Below are positions 36,347-45,635 of a stretch of 64,000 nucleotides of DNA, one piece after another (positions within the stretch are counted from its first letter, which is position 1; each line of letters opens with the position of its first letter). The stretch lies in the NCBI RefSeq assembly GCF_019285735.1, contig NZ_CP079107.1:3286001-3350000 (forward strand). The letters are read 5' to 3'. The position numbers were made by a program, and so were the translations under genes. The DNA comes from Paeniglutamicibacter sp. Y32M11 (GTDB taxonomy: Bacteria; Actinomycetota; Actinomycetes; Actinomycetales; Micrococcaceae). The notes below the pieces were generated by a model. That model was not told the origin of the DNA and ran no database searches. It saw nothing but the letters and a program-made list of their open reading frames with translations.

Positions 36347-37192
36347 TTAGCCCCGCAATAGCTGTTCAAGCGACAGGGGCGGAATGCCGGTAATGCGTTC
36401 GATGTCGCCACTGACGTTTTCCATGGCGCCTGCGGCAATGGCCGAATAGGTCGACACCCAGGCATCAACCTGCCACTTTGGCGCTTCATACTCTGCCCGC
36501 GAAGCATAGGCTTCCTCGATCGTCTCATCGTGGAAGGAGACCTGACGGCGTCCAACGGCAGAAAGAATCTCCGCGATCTGCGAGAAGCTCAACGCCTCCG
36601 GGCCGGTGAGCTCATAGGTGGCCCCGAGGTGCGCCCGCGGGTTCTGCAAGATGACGGCAGCCGTACGCGCCACATCAGCGCGCGCCACCAGCGCTACCCG
36701 ACCGTCACCGGCGGGGCCACGAATGACACCATCTGCGCCCACGGTGTCGCTCATGAAGTCGGCGTAGAAGTTATCGCGTAAGAAGGTGTAGCCCAGCCCG
36801 GAGGCCCGGATATATTCCTCGGTCGCGTAGTGATCACGAGCCAGGGTGAACACGGCATCCTGCGCCGCTCCAACAAAAGAAACATAAATCAGGTGGCGAA
36901 CTCCGGCTGCCACGGCTGCGTCTACGAAGTCGCAGTGCTGGTCTAATCGCTCACGACTTTCGGATGCCGAGACCATAAAGACCGTCTGCGCTCCGGTCAG
37001 GGCAGTCCGGGTGGCCGAGCTGTTTTCGTACGCGGCCGCCAGTATCGTGGCGCCATCCAGCGGGGGCGCCTTGCGCGGAGTTCTGGCCAGCAGCCGTTGT
37101 TTCACCCCAGCGGCACTGAGCAGTCTGGCGACCTGGCCGCCGAGTTCCCCGGTAGATCCTGTCACTGCCAGCGCTGGAGGGATAAGACTCAT
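36347..37192 (-). CDS. NmrA-like NAD(P)-binding protein (quinone oxidoreductase 2-like)
   Basis: The 281-residue product starts with a Rossmann motif (LAVTGSTGELGGQVARLL, residues 8-25), then AAVAAGVRHLIYVSFVGAA and FLRDNFYADFM. It matches the atypical SDR branch of NmrA/QorB proteins, which bind NAD(P)H and either reduce quinones or sense redox state. There is no canonical Tyr-x3-Lys catalytic pair, as usual for the branch. It is leftward and separated from nanE by 70 bases, so membership in the sialic acid operon is unlikely in the sense of downstream co-transcription but not excluded. Confidence 0.85.
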   Translation of the reverse strand: MSLIPPALAVTGSTGELGGQVARLLSAAGVKQRLLARTPRKAPPLDGATILAAAYENSSATRTALTGAQTVFMVSASESRERLDQHCDFVDAAVAAGVRHLIYVSFVGAAQDAVFTLARDHYATEEYIRASGLGYTFLRDNFYADFMSDTVGADGVIRGPAGDGRVALVARADVARTAAVILQNPRAHLGATYELTGPEALSFSQIAEILSAVGRRQVSFHDETIEEAYASRAEYEAPKWQVDAWVSTYSAIAAGAMENVSGDIERITGIPPLSLEQLLRG

Positions 37193-37263
37193 GTTTCCAT
37201 TCCATCATTGATTCGCTTCCCCCGATACAAAATGACTTTAACCGGGGGAAGCGCGAGGGATCA

Positions 37264-37950
37264 TTAGGCGCGTAATGCCTCATCAAACCAACCGGTAATG
37301 GAGGCCGGATGGGTGATGGCGGTTCCCACCACCACGGCGAAGGCTCCGGCATCCAGTGCCGCACGGGCCTGGGCCGGAGTATGGATCCGCCCCTCGGCGA
37401 TCAGCGGGCGGTCAAGTTCGGCCGCCGCAATCGCTGCAATCAGATCAAGGTCGGGACCCTGAGTCTTTTCCCGCTCCCCGCTGTAACCGGCCAGCGTGGT
37501 GCCGATCAGATCGGCACCGGCCTCAACGGCGTTAAACGCATCCTTTAGTGACCCACAATCGGCCATGACCAGCGCATGAGTCTGCTCGTGGATCATGGTG
37601 ATGGTCGTCTTCAGATCCAGCCCATCGGGACGAGGACGGCGGGTTCCGTCGATGGCCACGATGTGCGCCCCGGCGTTGGCCACGGCAATCGCGTGCCGGG
37701 CGGTGGGGGTGATAAATACGCCCTCGTGACCATCCTTCCAGAGCCCAATGACCGGGACCTCAACGGCGCTGCGGGTGAACTGAACATCGGCCAGGCCCTG
37801 CACGCGTACCGCCGCGGCCCCGCCGATCACCGCCGAGGCAGCAATCTGCGCCATGGTGGTGGGGGTGCGCATGGGCTCACCCGGGTAAGCCTGAGCGGAG
37901 ACGATCAGTCGGCCGCGTAGGGCCTCCAAAACTGCGGGTTCTAAGATCAT
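37264..37950 (-). CDS. nanE: N-acetylmannosamine-6-phosphate 2-epimerase
   Basis: The 228-residue product is a TIM-barrel enzyme of the NanE family, converting ManNAc-6-P to GlcNAc-6-P. Recognisable segments are LIVSAQAYPGEPM, AAAVRVQGLADVQ, VPVIGLWKD, DGTRRPRP, MADCGSLKDAFNA, AEGRIHTP and VVVGTAITHP. Its start overlaps the nanK stop by four bases (37947-37950), so it is translationally coupled and last in the operon. The downstream genes nagA and nagB, needed to feed glycolysis, are not in this window. Confidence 0.92.
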   Translation of the reverse strand: MILEPAVLEALRGRLIVSAQAYPGEPMRTPTTMAQIAASAVIGGAAAVRVQGLADVQFTRSAVEVPVIGLWKDGHEGVFITPTARHAIAVANAGAHIVAIDGTRRPRPDGLDLKTTITMIHEQTHALVMADCGSLKDAFNAVEAGADLIGTTLAGYSGEREKTQGPDLDLIAAIAAAELDRPLIAEGRIHTPAQARAALDAGAFAVVVGTAITHPASITGWFDEALRA

Positions 37951-38927
37951 GAGCCGATTCTCTCTTGGTTGCCGGGGGCCAGGAAGAGTCCTGCCGCCCC
38001 AATGATTGCCGCGTTATTGCCCAGCGCTGCGGGGATCAGCTCCAGGGCTTGCAGCGGGTCGATGGCCTCTGCTTCGTAGCCTGCACACAGCGCATCCCAC
38101 CACAGCTCCCCCGCCCCGGCCATCCCGCCGGAAAGCACGATGACATCCGGGTCAAGGATGTTGGCCAGTGAGCCGGCGGCGATCCCCGCGGCACGTCCAC
38201 CAAGTTCCAATGCTTGGATGGCCAGTTCTTCACCGGCATAGGCACGGGCGGTGAGTTCGCGAGTGTCGGCCACTGTTGGATCCCCACCCAAGGCCAGGTA
38301 GTGGCGGTGGATGGCCGGTCCGGCGGCGATGGCCTCCAGATGCCCGGTGCGCCCGCAGGAGCAGGGTAGTCCGCTGGCCAGCGGTGAGGCGAAGTGCCCC
38401 ATGTGCCCGGCGATGTGGTGTGCCCCGGTCTGCGGGACACCGTTAAGCAGGAATGATCCGCCCACTCCGGTGCCCACGGCCAGCAGCAGCACCTGACTTT
38501 TGCCCGCTGCCGCTCCTTGCCAGGCTTCGCCCAGTCCGTGGGCGTGCACGTCGTTGATGGCGCGGATGCCGCATCCGGTGCGTGCCCCCAGCTCGGCGGC
38601 AAGGTCTGTACCGGCCCAGGCGGAGATGGTATCGGTGGCCGAGAGTACGCGAGCGCTCCGCGGATCAACGACCCCGGCCGCGCCGATGCCCAACCCGGTG
38701 ATCCGAAACTCGTGTGCGGCCTCGCGCAGCTGATCCACCACCGCGGCCACCGCATCAAGCACCGCTGCGGCTCCGCTGTGCGCCGGAGTAGGAAGGGAGG
38801 CGGAAGCCAGAATGCTGCCGTGCTCATCCACCAAACCGCCGGCAATCTTGGTGCCGCCCAGGTCAATGCCGAACGCGGCAATGCGCCCCGAGTGTTCGGG
38901 GCGCATTGATGCTGTTGCGTGATTCAT
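37947..38927 (-). CDS. nanK: ROK-family N-acetylmannosamine kinase
   Basis: The 326-residue product has the ROK ATP-binding motif AFGIDLGGTKIAGG near residue 18, VGGSFLLNGVPQTGAHHIAGHMGH with the catalytic region, and the zinc site CSCGRTGHLEA. No N-terminal helix-turn-helix is present, so it is a kinase and not a ROK repressor. Phosphorylation of ManNAc is inferred from its place between nanA and nanE; glucokinase activity would be the alternative outside this context. In the ROK zinc motif the usual second Cys of GC is His (GHLE), a tolerated variant. Confidence 0.9.
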   Translation of the reverse strand: MNHATASMRPEHSGRIAAFGIDLGGTKIAGGLVDEHGSILASASLPTPAHSGAAAVLDAVAAVVDQLREAAHEFRITGLGIGAAGVVDPRSARVLSATDTISAWAGTDLAAELGARTGCGIRAINDVHAHGLGEAWQGAAAGKSQVLLLAVGTGVGGSFLLNGVPQTGAHHIAGHMGHFASPLASGLPCSCGRTGHLEAIAAGPAIHRHYLALGGDPTVADTRELTARAYAGEELAIQALELGGRAAGIAAGSLANILDPDVIVLSGGMAGAGELWWDALCAGYEAEAIDPLQALELIPAALGNNAAIIGAAGLFLAPGNQERIGS

Positions 38928-38933
38928 CTGGAC

Positions 38934-39866
38934 TTAGAGCAGTCCGGTGCGGGTGAGGATGGTCTTGATGGCCGTGGCCTCGTCCGCGTTCAGTGCCTCC
39001 ATCGGGGCGCTCATGGCGTTGGAGTCAAAGAGGCCCATGGCCACCATGGCGGTCTTGAATGCGCCAAGACCTGCGGCTCCGCCCGAGACGCGGGAAGAAT
39101 CCGGGGTGTAGACGATCTCAAAGACATCCGCCAGGCGGTTCTGCTCCGCCGCCGCGGTGGCCCAGTCCCCCGCTACCGCGGCGTCAAAGAGGCGGCGGTA
39201 GCCGGCCGGGTCAACGTTGCCCAGACCCGGGACCACACCGTGGGCGCCGCCGAGCAGCGCACCGTCAACAACGACCTCGTGTCCGGTGAAGACGCTGAAG
39301 CCCTCAATGTCGGCGGTGGCCAGCAGCAACTGGCGGAAGGAGACATCGTCGCCGGAGGAATCCTTCACACCAACGATCACCCCTTCCTTGGCCAGCTTCA
39401 CGGCGGAGGAGACTGCCAGCTTCACGTGGGTGCGCACCGGCACGTCGTAGGCGAAGATGTCGATCTTCAGGGCCTCGTGGATGGCGCGGAAGTGCGCCTC
39501 AACCTCGGCGACGTTGGACAGCGCGTAGTACGGGGTGGTGACCACCAGGGCGTCGGCGCCGAGTGCGATCATCTTCGCGCCCTCTTCGATGACGCGAGCG
39601 GTGGTCTGCTCGTTGGCGCCCACGATCAGCGCCACGCGCCCGGCGTTGGCCTCGCGGATGGTGCCGACAACCAGTTCACGCTCGGCATTGGTCAGGTACG
39701 GAACCTCGCCCGAGGAACCGAGCACAAAGAGACCTGTTACCCCGCCGTTGATCAGGTGTTCCACAACGTTCTTCAGACCTTGAACATCGATGTCGCCCGC
39801 CGCGGTGCGCGGGGTGACCACCGGAGGAATGACGCCGGAGTACTTGGGGTTCTTAGCGTTAGCCAC
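38934..39866 (-). CDS. nanA: N-acetylneuraminate lyase (DapA/NanA family)
   Basis: The 310-residue product is a class I aldolase of the DHDPS/NAL family that splits sialic acid into ManNAc and pyruvate. It has VLGSSGEVPYLTNAERE (pyruvate carboxylate site), FAYDVPVRTH with the proton-relay Tyr, and the Schiff-base lysine in GVKDSSGDD. Placement in a nan operon supports NAL over dihydrodipicolinate synthase. GTG 39866 is chosen as start; the frame stays open to 39980, but that extension is a Pro/Arg-rich translation of a C/G-rich spacer with no family resemblance. The stop lies six bases from the nanK start. Confidence 0.86.
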   Translation of the reverse strand: MANAKNPKYSGVIPPVVTPRTAAGDIDVQGLKNVVEHLINGGVTGLFVLGSSGEVPYLTNAERELVVGTIREANAGRVALIVGANEQTTARVIEEGAKMIALGADALVVTTPYYALSNVAEVEAHFRAIHEALKIDIFAYDVPVRTHVKLAVSSAVKLAKEGVIVGVKDSSGDDVSFRQLLLATADIEGFSVFTGHEVVVDGALLGGAHGVVPGLGNVDPAGYRRLFDAAVAGDWATAAAEQNRLADVFEIVYTPDSSRVSGGAAGLGAFKTAMVAMGLFDSNAMSAPMEALNADEATAIKTILTRTGLL

Positions 39867-39983
39867 GAGAATGTCTTTCTTTTGGGGGTGGAGCATTTTT
39901 TGGGGGGGTGTTGGCGGGGTGCCGCGCATCCGCAGCTGTGTGGGACTGCGGTGCTTGGGGGCGGCGCGGCGCCCCACCAAGTT

Positions 39984-40790
39984 TTAGAGCTGGAGCAGCG
40001 TGGGAGCGGCGCCCAGCAGGGTGCGCGTGTAGTCGTGGGAGGGAGCGTCAAAGACCTGTTCGGCCGTGCCCTCTTCGACGATTTGTCCCGCGTTCATCAC
40101 GCAGATCCGGTCCGAGATGTAGCGCACGGTCTGGATGTCGTGGGAGATGAAGACCATGCCAAGGTTCAGCGTGGTTTTCAGGTCGGTGAGCAGATTCAGC
40201 ACCTGGGCGCGCACCGAAACATCCAGTGCGCTGGTGGGTTCATCGGCAACAATCACGTCCGGATCCAGGGCCAGGGCCCGGGCGATGGCCACGCGTTGAC
40301 GCTGGCCGCCGGAGACCTGGTTGGGCATCGCCGAGGCGGCGGAGGCCGGCAGGCCCACCACCGAGAGCAGCTCGTAAACCTTGGCGGAGCGTGAGGCATC
40401 GTTGCCGATGCCGTGGACCTTGAGCGGATCGGTGAGGATGTCATGGATACTCATGCGGGGATTCAGCGCGGTGGAGGGGTCCTGGAAGACCACCGCCACG
40501 GAGCGTCCAAATTCCTTGCGCCCGGCGGCATTACGCTTCGAGGCGTCCTGGCCGCGGAAGAGTACGGTCCCGCTGGTGGTTTCCTGCAGGCCCACCAGGA
40601 CCGAGGCCAGGGTGGATTTGCCGCAACCGGACTCCCCCACGATGCCCACCGTTTCACCGCGTGAGACGGAGAAGTTTACTCCGTTGACGGCGCGCACGAT
40701 GTTGGGGGAAAACAGCTTCCCACCGCGGACGCGGTGGTGAACGTGGATGTCGCGCAATTCGACGACGGGGACGTTGGTTTCCATGATCAC
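39984..40790 (-). CDS. Oligopeptide-type ABC transporter ATPase (sialic acid importer)
   Basis: The 268-residue product has Walker A GESGCGKST, signature VSGGQRQRVAIARAL and Walker B DVIVADEPTSALD, plus the C-terminal OppF-type region (FDAPSHDYTRTLLGAAP). It is the second nucleotide-binding domain of a Dpp/Opp-type importer whose first one is fused to a permease in the gene directly upstream. The start overlaps that gene's stop by four bases. Because nanA, nanK and nanE follow, import of sialic acid is the likely job. Confidence 0.93.
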   Translation of the reverse strand: MIMETNVPVVELRDIHVHHRVRGGKLFSPNIVRAVNGVNFSVSRGETVGIVGESGCGKSTLASVLVGLQETTSGTVLFRGQDASKRNAAGRKEFGRSVAVVFQDPSTALNPRMSIHDILTDPLKVHGIGNDASRSAKVYELLSVVGLPASAASAMPNQVSGGQRQRVAIARALALDPDVIVADEPTSALDVSVRAQVLNLLTDLKTTLNLGMVFISHDIQTVRYISDRICVMNAGQIVEEGTAEQVFDAPSHDYTRTLLGAAPTLLQL

Positions 40791-42787
40791 TTGGCTCCTT
40801 GCGCAATAGCGATGTTATGGCTGGCCCAGAAGTGTTCCGGGTGATTGCCCGCCGGCACAAAGTCGGTGGGCACCGACGGATCCGCATCCGCACGCTGGGA
40901 GCGCTCGGCGAACCGGTCCCCCATCGCGAAGGAATACGGCGAGGGGACGGTGCCGGGGATCTGGTGCAGGCGCTTGGCGCCGGATTCGATCGATAGCACC
41001 GCACCGAGCAGACCCTGGGTGTATTCGTGGGCCGGGGCGGAGAGAACGGCCGGAACCGGACCGGATTCCACGACCTGGCCCGCGTACATCACGGTGACGC
41101 GGTGGGCCAGCGAGGCCACCAGCGCCAGGTCGTGAGAGACGAAGACCATCGCGAAGCCCAGGGATTCGCGCAGCTCGTTGAGCAGGTCAACCACCTGCTT
41201 TTGGACCGTGACATCCAGGGCGGTGGTCGGCTCGTCGCAGACCACCAGCTTCGGGCTGCGCGAAAGCGCCATGGCGATGAGCACGCGTTGACGCTGTCCA
41301 CCGGAGAGCTCGTGCGGGTAGGAACGCAGCGTGCGCTTGGCATCAAGTTTCACCAGGGTCAGCAGTTCCTCGGGGGTTTTGCGTCCCCCGCGGCGGGTGA
41401 GCTGGCGCAGCTGATCCCCAATGAGCATCGAGGGATTCAGCGAGGACAGCGCATCCTGGTAAACCATCGCGATCTGTTCCCCGCGCAGGCCCTTGTAGGC
41501 CTTTTCATCCCCGGCGATAGCGGTGCCATCGGCACCGATGGGAAGCAGTTCCTTGTTTCCAAAGGTGATCGATCCGGTGATCGACGCGGTCTTGGGCAAC
41601 AGGCCCATGATCGCCAGCGAGGTGATGGACTTGCCACAACCGGATTCGCCCACCAACGCCATGGTCTCGCCCTCACGGACGGTGAAGGAGACGTTGTCGA
41701 CGATCCGGGTGTCCCCAAAACGTTCGGGGAAACGGATCGAGAGGTTCTTGACCTCCAGGATGACCTTCGGATCCCCGTCGAGGACCAGCCTGTCACTGCG
41801 CTGTTCTTCGGTGCGAGCGAGCAGTTGCAGCTCGCCGCTCAGACGTTCCAGCGCGATCGTGTCAACGGCCGGCTTGGAAGCAACCGCGGTGGTGGTTTCG
41901 CTGCTCGATGCACTCTTGCGGGTGCTCTTGGGATTCACCAGGGCATCGGTCATGCCCTCGGCCAAGATGTTCAGGGCGAGCACCGTGACCAGGATGGTCA
42001 GACCGGCGAACGTGGTGGCCCACCAGGCGCCGTTAAGCACCAGGGTACGACCGTAGGAGATCACGTTGCCCCAGCTGGGTGCCGGGTCTTGGATGCCGGC
42101 GCCGAGGAAGGAGAGCGAGGCCTCCAGGATGATCGCATCCGCGACCATGACGGTGGCGAAGACCAAGACCGGGGCCGCGCAATTGCGCAGCACGTGCCGA
42201 CCCAGGATGTGGAAGCGAGAGGCTCCGATGACACGTTCGGCGCGGACGTAGTCCTCGCCCCATTGCGCCAACACATTGGCTCGGACCACGCGGGCGATCT
42301 GCGGTACGTAGATCACCGCGATCGCGATGATGATCACCGGGAGGCTATTTCCCAGCGAGGCCAGCAGGGCCGCTGCCAGGGCGATGCCCGGGAAGGCCAT
42401 GAGCATGTCCATGATGCGCATGATGGTTTCATTGGCCCACTTGGCGCTGGTGGCGGCCAGGGCGCCGAGCAGTCCGCCGACCACCAGGGCCAGGGCCACG
42501 GCGCCGATGCCGATCAGCATCGAGGAGCGCGCCCCAAAGAGCAGGCGGGAGAGGATGTCGCGGCCCAGACGGTCGGTGCCGAAGAGGTGCTCGGGACCCG
42601 GTCGCTGGGCGGGGATGCCGGTAGCCAGCGGGTCGTGCGGGGCCAGCAGCGGGGCCAGGATGGCAGCCAGAGAGATCAGCACCAAGAAGACCAGGGAAAT
42701 CTTGGAACCCAGTGGCAGCGAGGTAAAGCGCGTGGTGCCCGAGCTCAGTCGAGTCACGAGTCCATTACGGGGGGCGAGGGAAGTCAT
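40787..42787 (-). CDS. Fused ABC permease-ATPase (DppC-DppD type)
   Basis: The 666-residue protein combines a DppC-type permease (about residues 25-290; GTDRLGRDILSRLLFGARSSM, EAA loop at YVRAERVIGASRFHILGRHV, and SFLGAGIQDPAPSWGN) with a complete ATPase domain (about 340-600; Walker A GESGCGKS, signature LSGGQRQRVLIAMAL, Walker B LVVCDEPTTALD). A Ser/Thr-rich linker of about 50 residues lies between. Usually these are two genes. The frame is continuous and the linker looks natural, so this is a true fusion. Fusion architectures exist in actinobacterial sialic acid importers of the SiaEFGI kind, as I recall. Confidence 0.92.
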   Translation of the reverse strand: MTSLAPRNGLVTRLSSGTTRFTSLPLGSKISLVFLVLISLAAILAPLLAPHDPLATGIPAQRPGPEHLFGTDRLGRDILSRLLFGARSSMLIGIGAVALALVVGGLLGALAATSAKWANETIMRIMDMLMAFPGIALAAALLASLGNSLPVIIIAIAVIYVPQIARVVRANVLAQWGEDYVRAERVIGASRFHILGRHVLRNCAAPVLVFATVMVADAIILEASLSFLGAGIQDPAPSWGNVISYGRTLVLNGAWWATTFAGLTILVTVLALNILAEGMTDALVNPKSTRKSASSSETTTAVASKPAVDTIALERLSGELQLLARTEEQRSDRLVLDGDPKVILEVKNLSIRFPERFGDTRIVDNVSFTVREGETMALVGESGCGKSITSLAIMGLLPKTASITGSITFGNKELLPIGADGTAIAGDEKAYKGLRGEQIAMVYQDALSSLNPSMLIGDQLRQLTRRGGRKTPEELLTLVKLDAKRTLRSYPHELSGGQRQRVLIAMALSRSPKLVVCDEPTTALDVTVQKQVVDLLNELRESLGFAMVFVSHDLALVASLAHRVTVMYAGQVVESGPVPAVLSAPAHEYTQGLLGAVLSIESGAKRLHQIPGTVPSPYSFAMGDRFAERSQRADADPSVPTDFVPAGNHPEHFWASHNIAIAQGAK

Positions 42788-42792
42788 GAGGG

Positions 42793-43749
42793 TCAGACCG
42801 TCCTGATGCGGGGGTTGATAAGCAGGTAAAGCATGTCGACGAGGATGTTGACCAGCACGAAGGTGATCGCGATGGTGAGCACCACGCCCTGGACCAGGTT
42901 CACGTCAGAGTTGGTGATGCCGTTCATGATCAGCTGCCCCATACCGGGCAGGGAGAAGATCATTTCAATCACCACGGCGCCGCCGAGCAGGTAGCCGATG
43001 CGCAGGCCCAACACCGTGACCGGGGTGACCAGCGCATTACGCAGCACGTTGCGGGTGAGTACCTCGCCGCGTGGCACGCCGTTGCCGATGGCCGTGCGGA
43101 CGTAGTCCTTGTCCAGTTCCTCCACCATCGAGGTACGCACCACGCGAATCAGCGAGGCGGAGACCGGGATGGCCAGCGCCAGGGCCGGCAGGGTCATGTG
43201 CATAAACCAGCCACCGATGCCGCTGCCCATGGGTGCGGATCCACCGGAGGGGAAGATCGGGCTTTTGCCCAGCGCCAGCCACTGGATCAGCAGGATGCCG
43301 AGCCAGAAGGAGGGGGTGGCGACCGCGGCGATGGAGAAGATGCGCACCAGCTGGTCGGGCAGCCGGTCGCGGTACAGGGCGCCCAGAACACCGAAGACCA
43401 GCGAGATCACCACGGCGATCAGCACACCATAGAAGGTCAGCTGCAGCGTCAGCGGGAAGGCGTTGAAGATCATCTCCGTCACCGGGCGGGCCGGTGGGGT
43501 GGTCTTGCCGAAGTCGAGGGTCAGCAGTCGGCCCAGGAAGGAGACATATTGCAGGACCAGGGGCTTGTTCAGCCCGCGTTCTTCGCGGTAGGCCTCCTTG
43601 GCTGCATCGGAGGCACCCTCGCCCAGGGCGGAGGTGGCTTCGTCGCCGGGAGAAAGTTTGAGGATGACAAAAACCAGGAAGGTGATTCCCAGGATCATCA
43701 CGGGCAGGACAGCTATGCGGCGCAACAGCAACCGTAGGAGGGTTCCCAC
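42793..43749 (-). CDS. Oligopeptide-type ABC transporter permease (DppB type)
   Basis: The 318-residue product has six transmembrane segments, the N-terminal helix RIAVLPVMILGITFLVFVIL, and the DppB EAA loop (YVRTAIGNGVPRGEVLTRNVLRNAL). It pairs with the permease half of the downstream fusion protein, five bases away. It lies 93 bases after the solute-binding protein gene, with a stable hairpin in the gap. Function follows from operon context: uptake of sialic acid or a sialylated compound. Confidence 0.93.
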   Translation of the reverse strand: MGTLLRLLLRRIAVLPVMILGITFLVFVILKLSPGDEATSALGEGASDAAKEAYREERGLNKPLVLQYVSFLGRLLTLDFGKTTPPARPVTEMIFNAFPLTLQLTFYGVLIAVVISLVFGVLGALYRDRLPDQLVRIFSIAAVATPSFWLGILLIQWLALGKSPIFPSGGSAPMGSGIGGWFMHMTLPALALAIPVSASLIRVVRTSMVEELDKDYVRTAIGNGVPRGEVLTRNVLRNALVTPVTVLGLRIGYLLGGAVVIEMIFSLPGMGQLIMNGITNSDVNLVQGVVLTIAITFVLVNILVDMLYLLINPRIRTV

Positions 43750-43795
43750 GAAAGAACTCCGATGGATAGAGGGTGGTGCGGGTGATCAAGAAGGC

Positions 43796-43835
43796 GCAAG
43801 CGGGCGCGCGCTTGGGAGAGAACGCGCCCGCTTGC
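43796..43835 (-). other. Intra-operon hairpin after the solute-binding protein gene
   Basis: GCAAGCGGGCGCG and its complement form a perfect 13-bp stem around a 14-base loop just after the solute-binding protein stop. There is no T run on the downstream side. Such hairpins often stabilise the upstream message so that more binding protein than permease is made. Confidence 0.7.
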
Positions 43836-43842
43836 CGGGAGC

Positions 43843-45450
43843 CTAGGCCTTCGGGGCTACGCCAACGAAGGAGACGCCCGTGGTCGGCAGCGGCTTAAAT
43901 CCATCCAGCTTGTCCGGGTTCCAGGCGGTGGGCAGCTGACGGTGGAAGACCGGGTAGAGCGGCACTTCGTCGGCGAGCAGGTTGATCGCCTGCGTCCAGG
44001 CCGCAACCGCGCCCTTCTCGTCCTTGGCCTTCACCGCGGTGTCGAGCATGCCCTGCAGCTTCTTGTACTCGGCGCTGGTGGACCAGCGGAAGCGCTTGGT
44101 GGGCCAGACATCGCCACGGTAGAACCAGCTCAGGAGCAGATCGAGGTCGTTACCGAAGACCGAGGGGTCACCGGGGGCAGCAACCACCTTGAACTTTCCG
44201 GTGTCAACGTAGTCGGTGTACAGGGACCCGGACTGCAGGTTCTGCATGGTGACCTTGACGCCGGGCAGCTTGTTCCAGGATTCGAGCAACAGCGGTGCCA
44301 CGTCCTTCACCCAGGAGGTGTCGGTGGTGAGCAGCTCAAATTCGAGGCTGGTGACGCCGGCTTCCTTGAGCAGGGACTCGGCCTTGGCCGCGTCGTAGGC
44401 GTAGGTGGTGGCGGCCTTGACGTACTGCGGGTGGGTGTCCTGCACGTAGGAGGTGGCCGCCTTGGCGTTGCCCAGCAGCGCACGATCGATGATCGTCTGG
44501 GTGTCGGTGGCGTAGTGGAAGGCCTGACGCACGCGCTTGTCGGCAAACGGTCCCGATTCGCAGTTGAACATCAGGAAGAGCAGGCCGAATGACTGTACGG
44601 CTTCGACGGTCATCTTGGACTTCAGGCGATCAACGTCCAGGTACGGGACATCCTCGATGACCGAGACGCGGCCCGATTCTGCGGCGGTGACGCGGGCCGC
44701 GGCATCCGAGAGCAGGTACCAGATCATGTCGTTGGCCTTGGCCGGGTAGGCACCGTTGTAGTCGTCGAACTTCGCGAAGACGATCTTGTCGTCCTTGGTC
44801 GCGGAGACCAACTTGTACGGGCCCGAGCCCACCGGGGCCGCGTCAAACGCTGCCTGATCGGCGGAGGCGAGCTTCTTCGGGACGATCTTGACCACGGAGA
44901 TGCGGGTGGCGAACAGCGGGAAGGCGTAGTTCAGGGTGAAGACGACGGTGTCTTCCCCCTTGGCCTTGACCGACTTGATGAACGGGACGAACTGCGCGAA
45001 GAGCGAGGCGTTTTTGGTGTCTGTCACGCGATCGAAGGAGTAAATGACGTCGTCGACGGTGACGGGATCGCCATTGTGGAACTTGGCACCCGAGCGCAGT
45101 GTGACCTCCCAGGTGGTGTCGTTCACCTGCTTCGGATCGGCCTTGGCCAGGGCCAGGTACGGTTCGCGGGTTGCCGGGTGAAGATCAACAAGACCCTCGA
45201 AGATGTGCATATTGGCGGCGAACGGGGTGGCACCCGAGGAGGTCATCGGGTCAAAACCTGTTGACAGCGCGTAGGAGATGCCGGCTTCAAGCAGCGTCGT
45301 GGACCCGGCACCGGTGGCACCGGTAGTCGTGGACGGGCTAGAGCAGGCGGCGACGGTTGCCGAGAAGGCGGCAGCGGCACCGAGCATGCCCGTCAGCTTC
45401 AGAAATTCACGACGGCCACGGGGCTTGCTGGCCAAATCCTTGAGGGTCAT
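43843..45450 (-). CDS. ABC solute-binding lipoprotein, family 5 (probable sialic acid-binding)
   Basis: The 535-residue product is a peptide/nickel-type (family 5) binding protein. It begins with RRGREF-like twin-arginine text ([15 protein letters not shown]) and a lipobox SATVAAC, so it is exported, possibly by Tat, and lipidated. Family marks include [34 protein letters not shown] 45450 is chosen because AAAGAGA stands before it and the signal peptide starts there; the open frame extends to 45612 over the promoter. It is first gene of the nan operon and likely to bind sialic acid, although family 5 proteins also bind peptides. Confidence 0.9.
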   Translation of the reverse strand: MTLKDLASKPRGRREFLKLTGMLGAAAAFSATVAACSSPSTTTGATGAGSTTLLEAGISYALSTGFDPMTSSGATPFAANMHIFEGLVDLHPATREPYLALAKADPKQVNDTTWEVTLRSGAKFHNGDPVTVDDVIYSFDRVTDTKNASLFAQFVPFIKSVKAKGEDTVVFTLNYAFPLFATRISVVKIVPKKLASADQAAFDAAPVGSGPYKLVSATKDDKIVFAKFDDYNGAYPAKANDMIWYLLSDAAARVTAAESGRVSVIEDVPYLDVDRLKSKMTVEAVQSFGLLFLMFNCESGPFADKRVRQAFHYATDTQTIIDRALLGNAKAATSYVQDTHPQYVKAATTYAYDAAKAESLLKEAGVTSLEFELLTTDTSWVKDVAPLLLESWNKLPGVKVTMQNLQSGSLYTDYVDTGKFKVVAAPGDPSVFGNDLDLLLSWFYRGDVWPTKRFRWSTSAEYKKLQGMLDTAVKAKDEKGAVAAWTQAINLLADEVPLYPVFHRQLPTAWNPDKLDGFKPLPTTGVSFVGVAPKA

Positions 45451-45490
45451 TTTAAATCTCTTTCGTTTCCAGGTTCCGGAAAAGTGGGAC

Positions 45491-45506
45491 GTAGGATGTC
45501 CTACGC
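45491..45506. promoter_or_regulatory. Palindromic operator of the nan operon
   Basis: CGTAGGA-TG-TCCTACG is a perfect 7-2-7 palindrome located about 12 bases downstream of the -10 element, between promoter and first gene. Position and symmetry fit a FadR-type GntR dimer acting as a roadblock repressor, most simply the divergent regulator next door. Confidence 0.7.
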
Positions 45507-45517
45507 CATGCATTAGA

Positions 45518-45546
45518 CTGTAAGCGTGATCACCAATGAACGTCAA
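45518..45546 (-). promoter_or_regulatory. Promoter of the nan operon
   Basis: On the minus strand TTGACG (45541-45546) and TACAGT (45518-45523) are spaced by 17 bases, a good housekeeping sigma match. The operator palindrome lies directly downstream. Confidence 0.65.
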
Positions 45547-45635
45547 CCACATCACACAAAAAACCTCGCACCGCAAGGAAAAGTTTTCAGCACACAGATC
45601 TCGGCACTTCATACGAAAGAGGCACCAACCTGCTC

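Noticed and set aside
39867-39980. N-terminal extension of NanA
   Set aside because: The Pro/Arg-rich translation of a C/G-rich spacer has no family resemblance, and the conserved protein begins right after GTG 39866.
40787-42787. Permease-ATPase fusion as a missed stop codon
   Set aside because: The linker of about 50 residues is in frame, has natural Ser/Thr/Ala composition, and shows no start or ribosome binding site for a separate ATPase.
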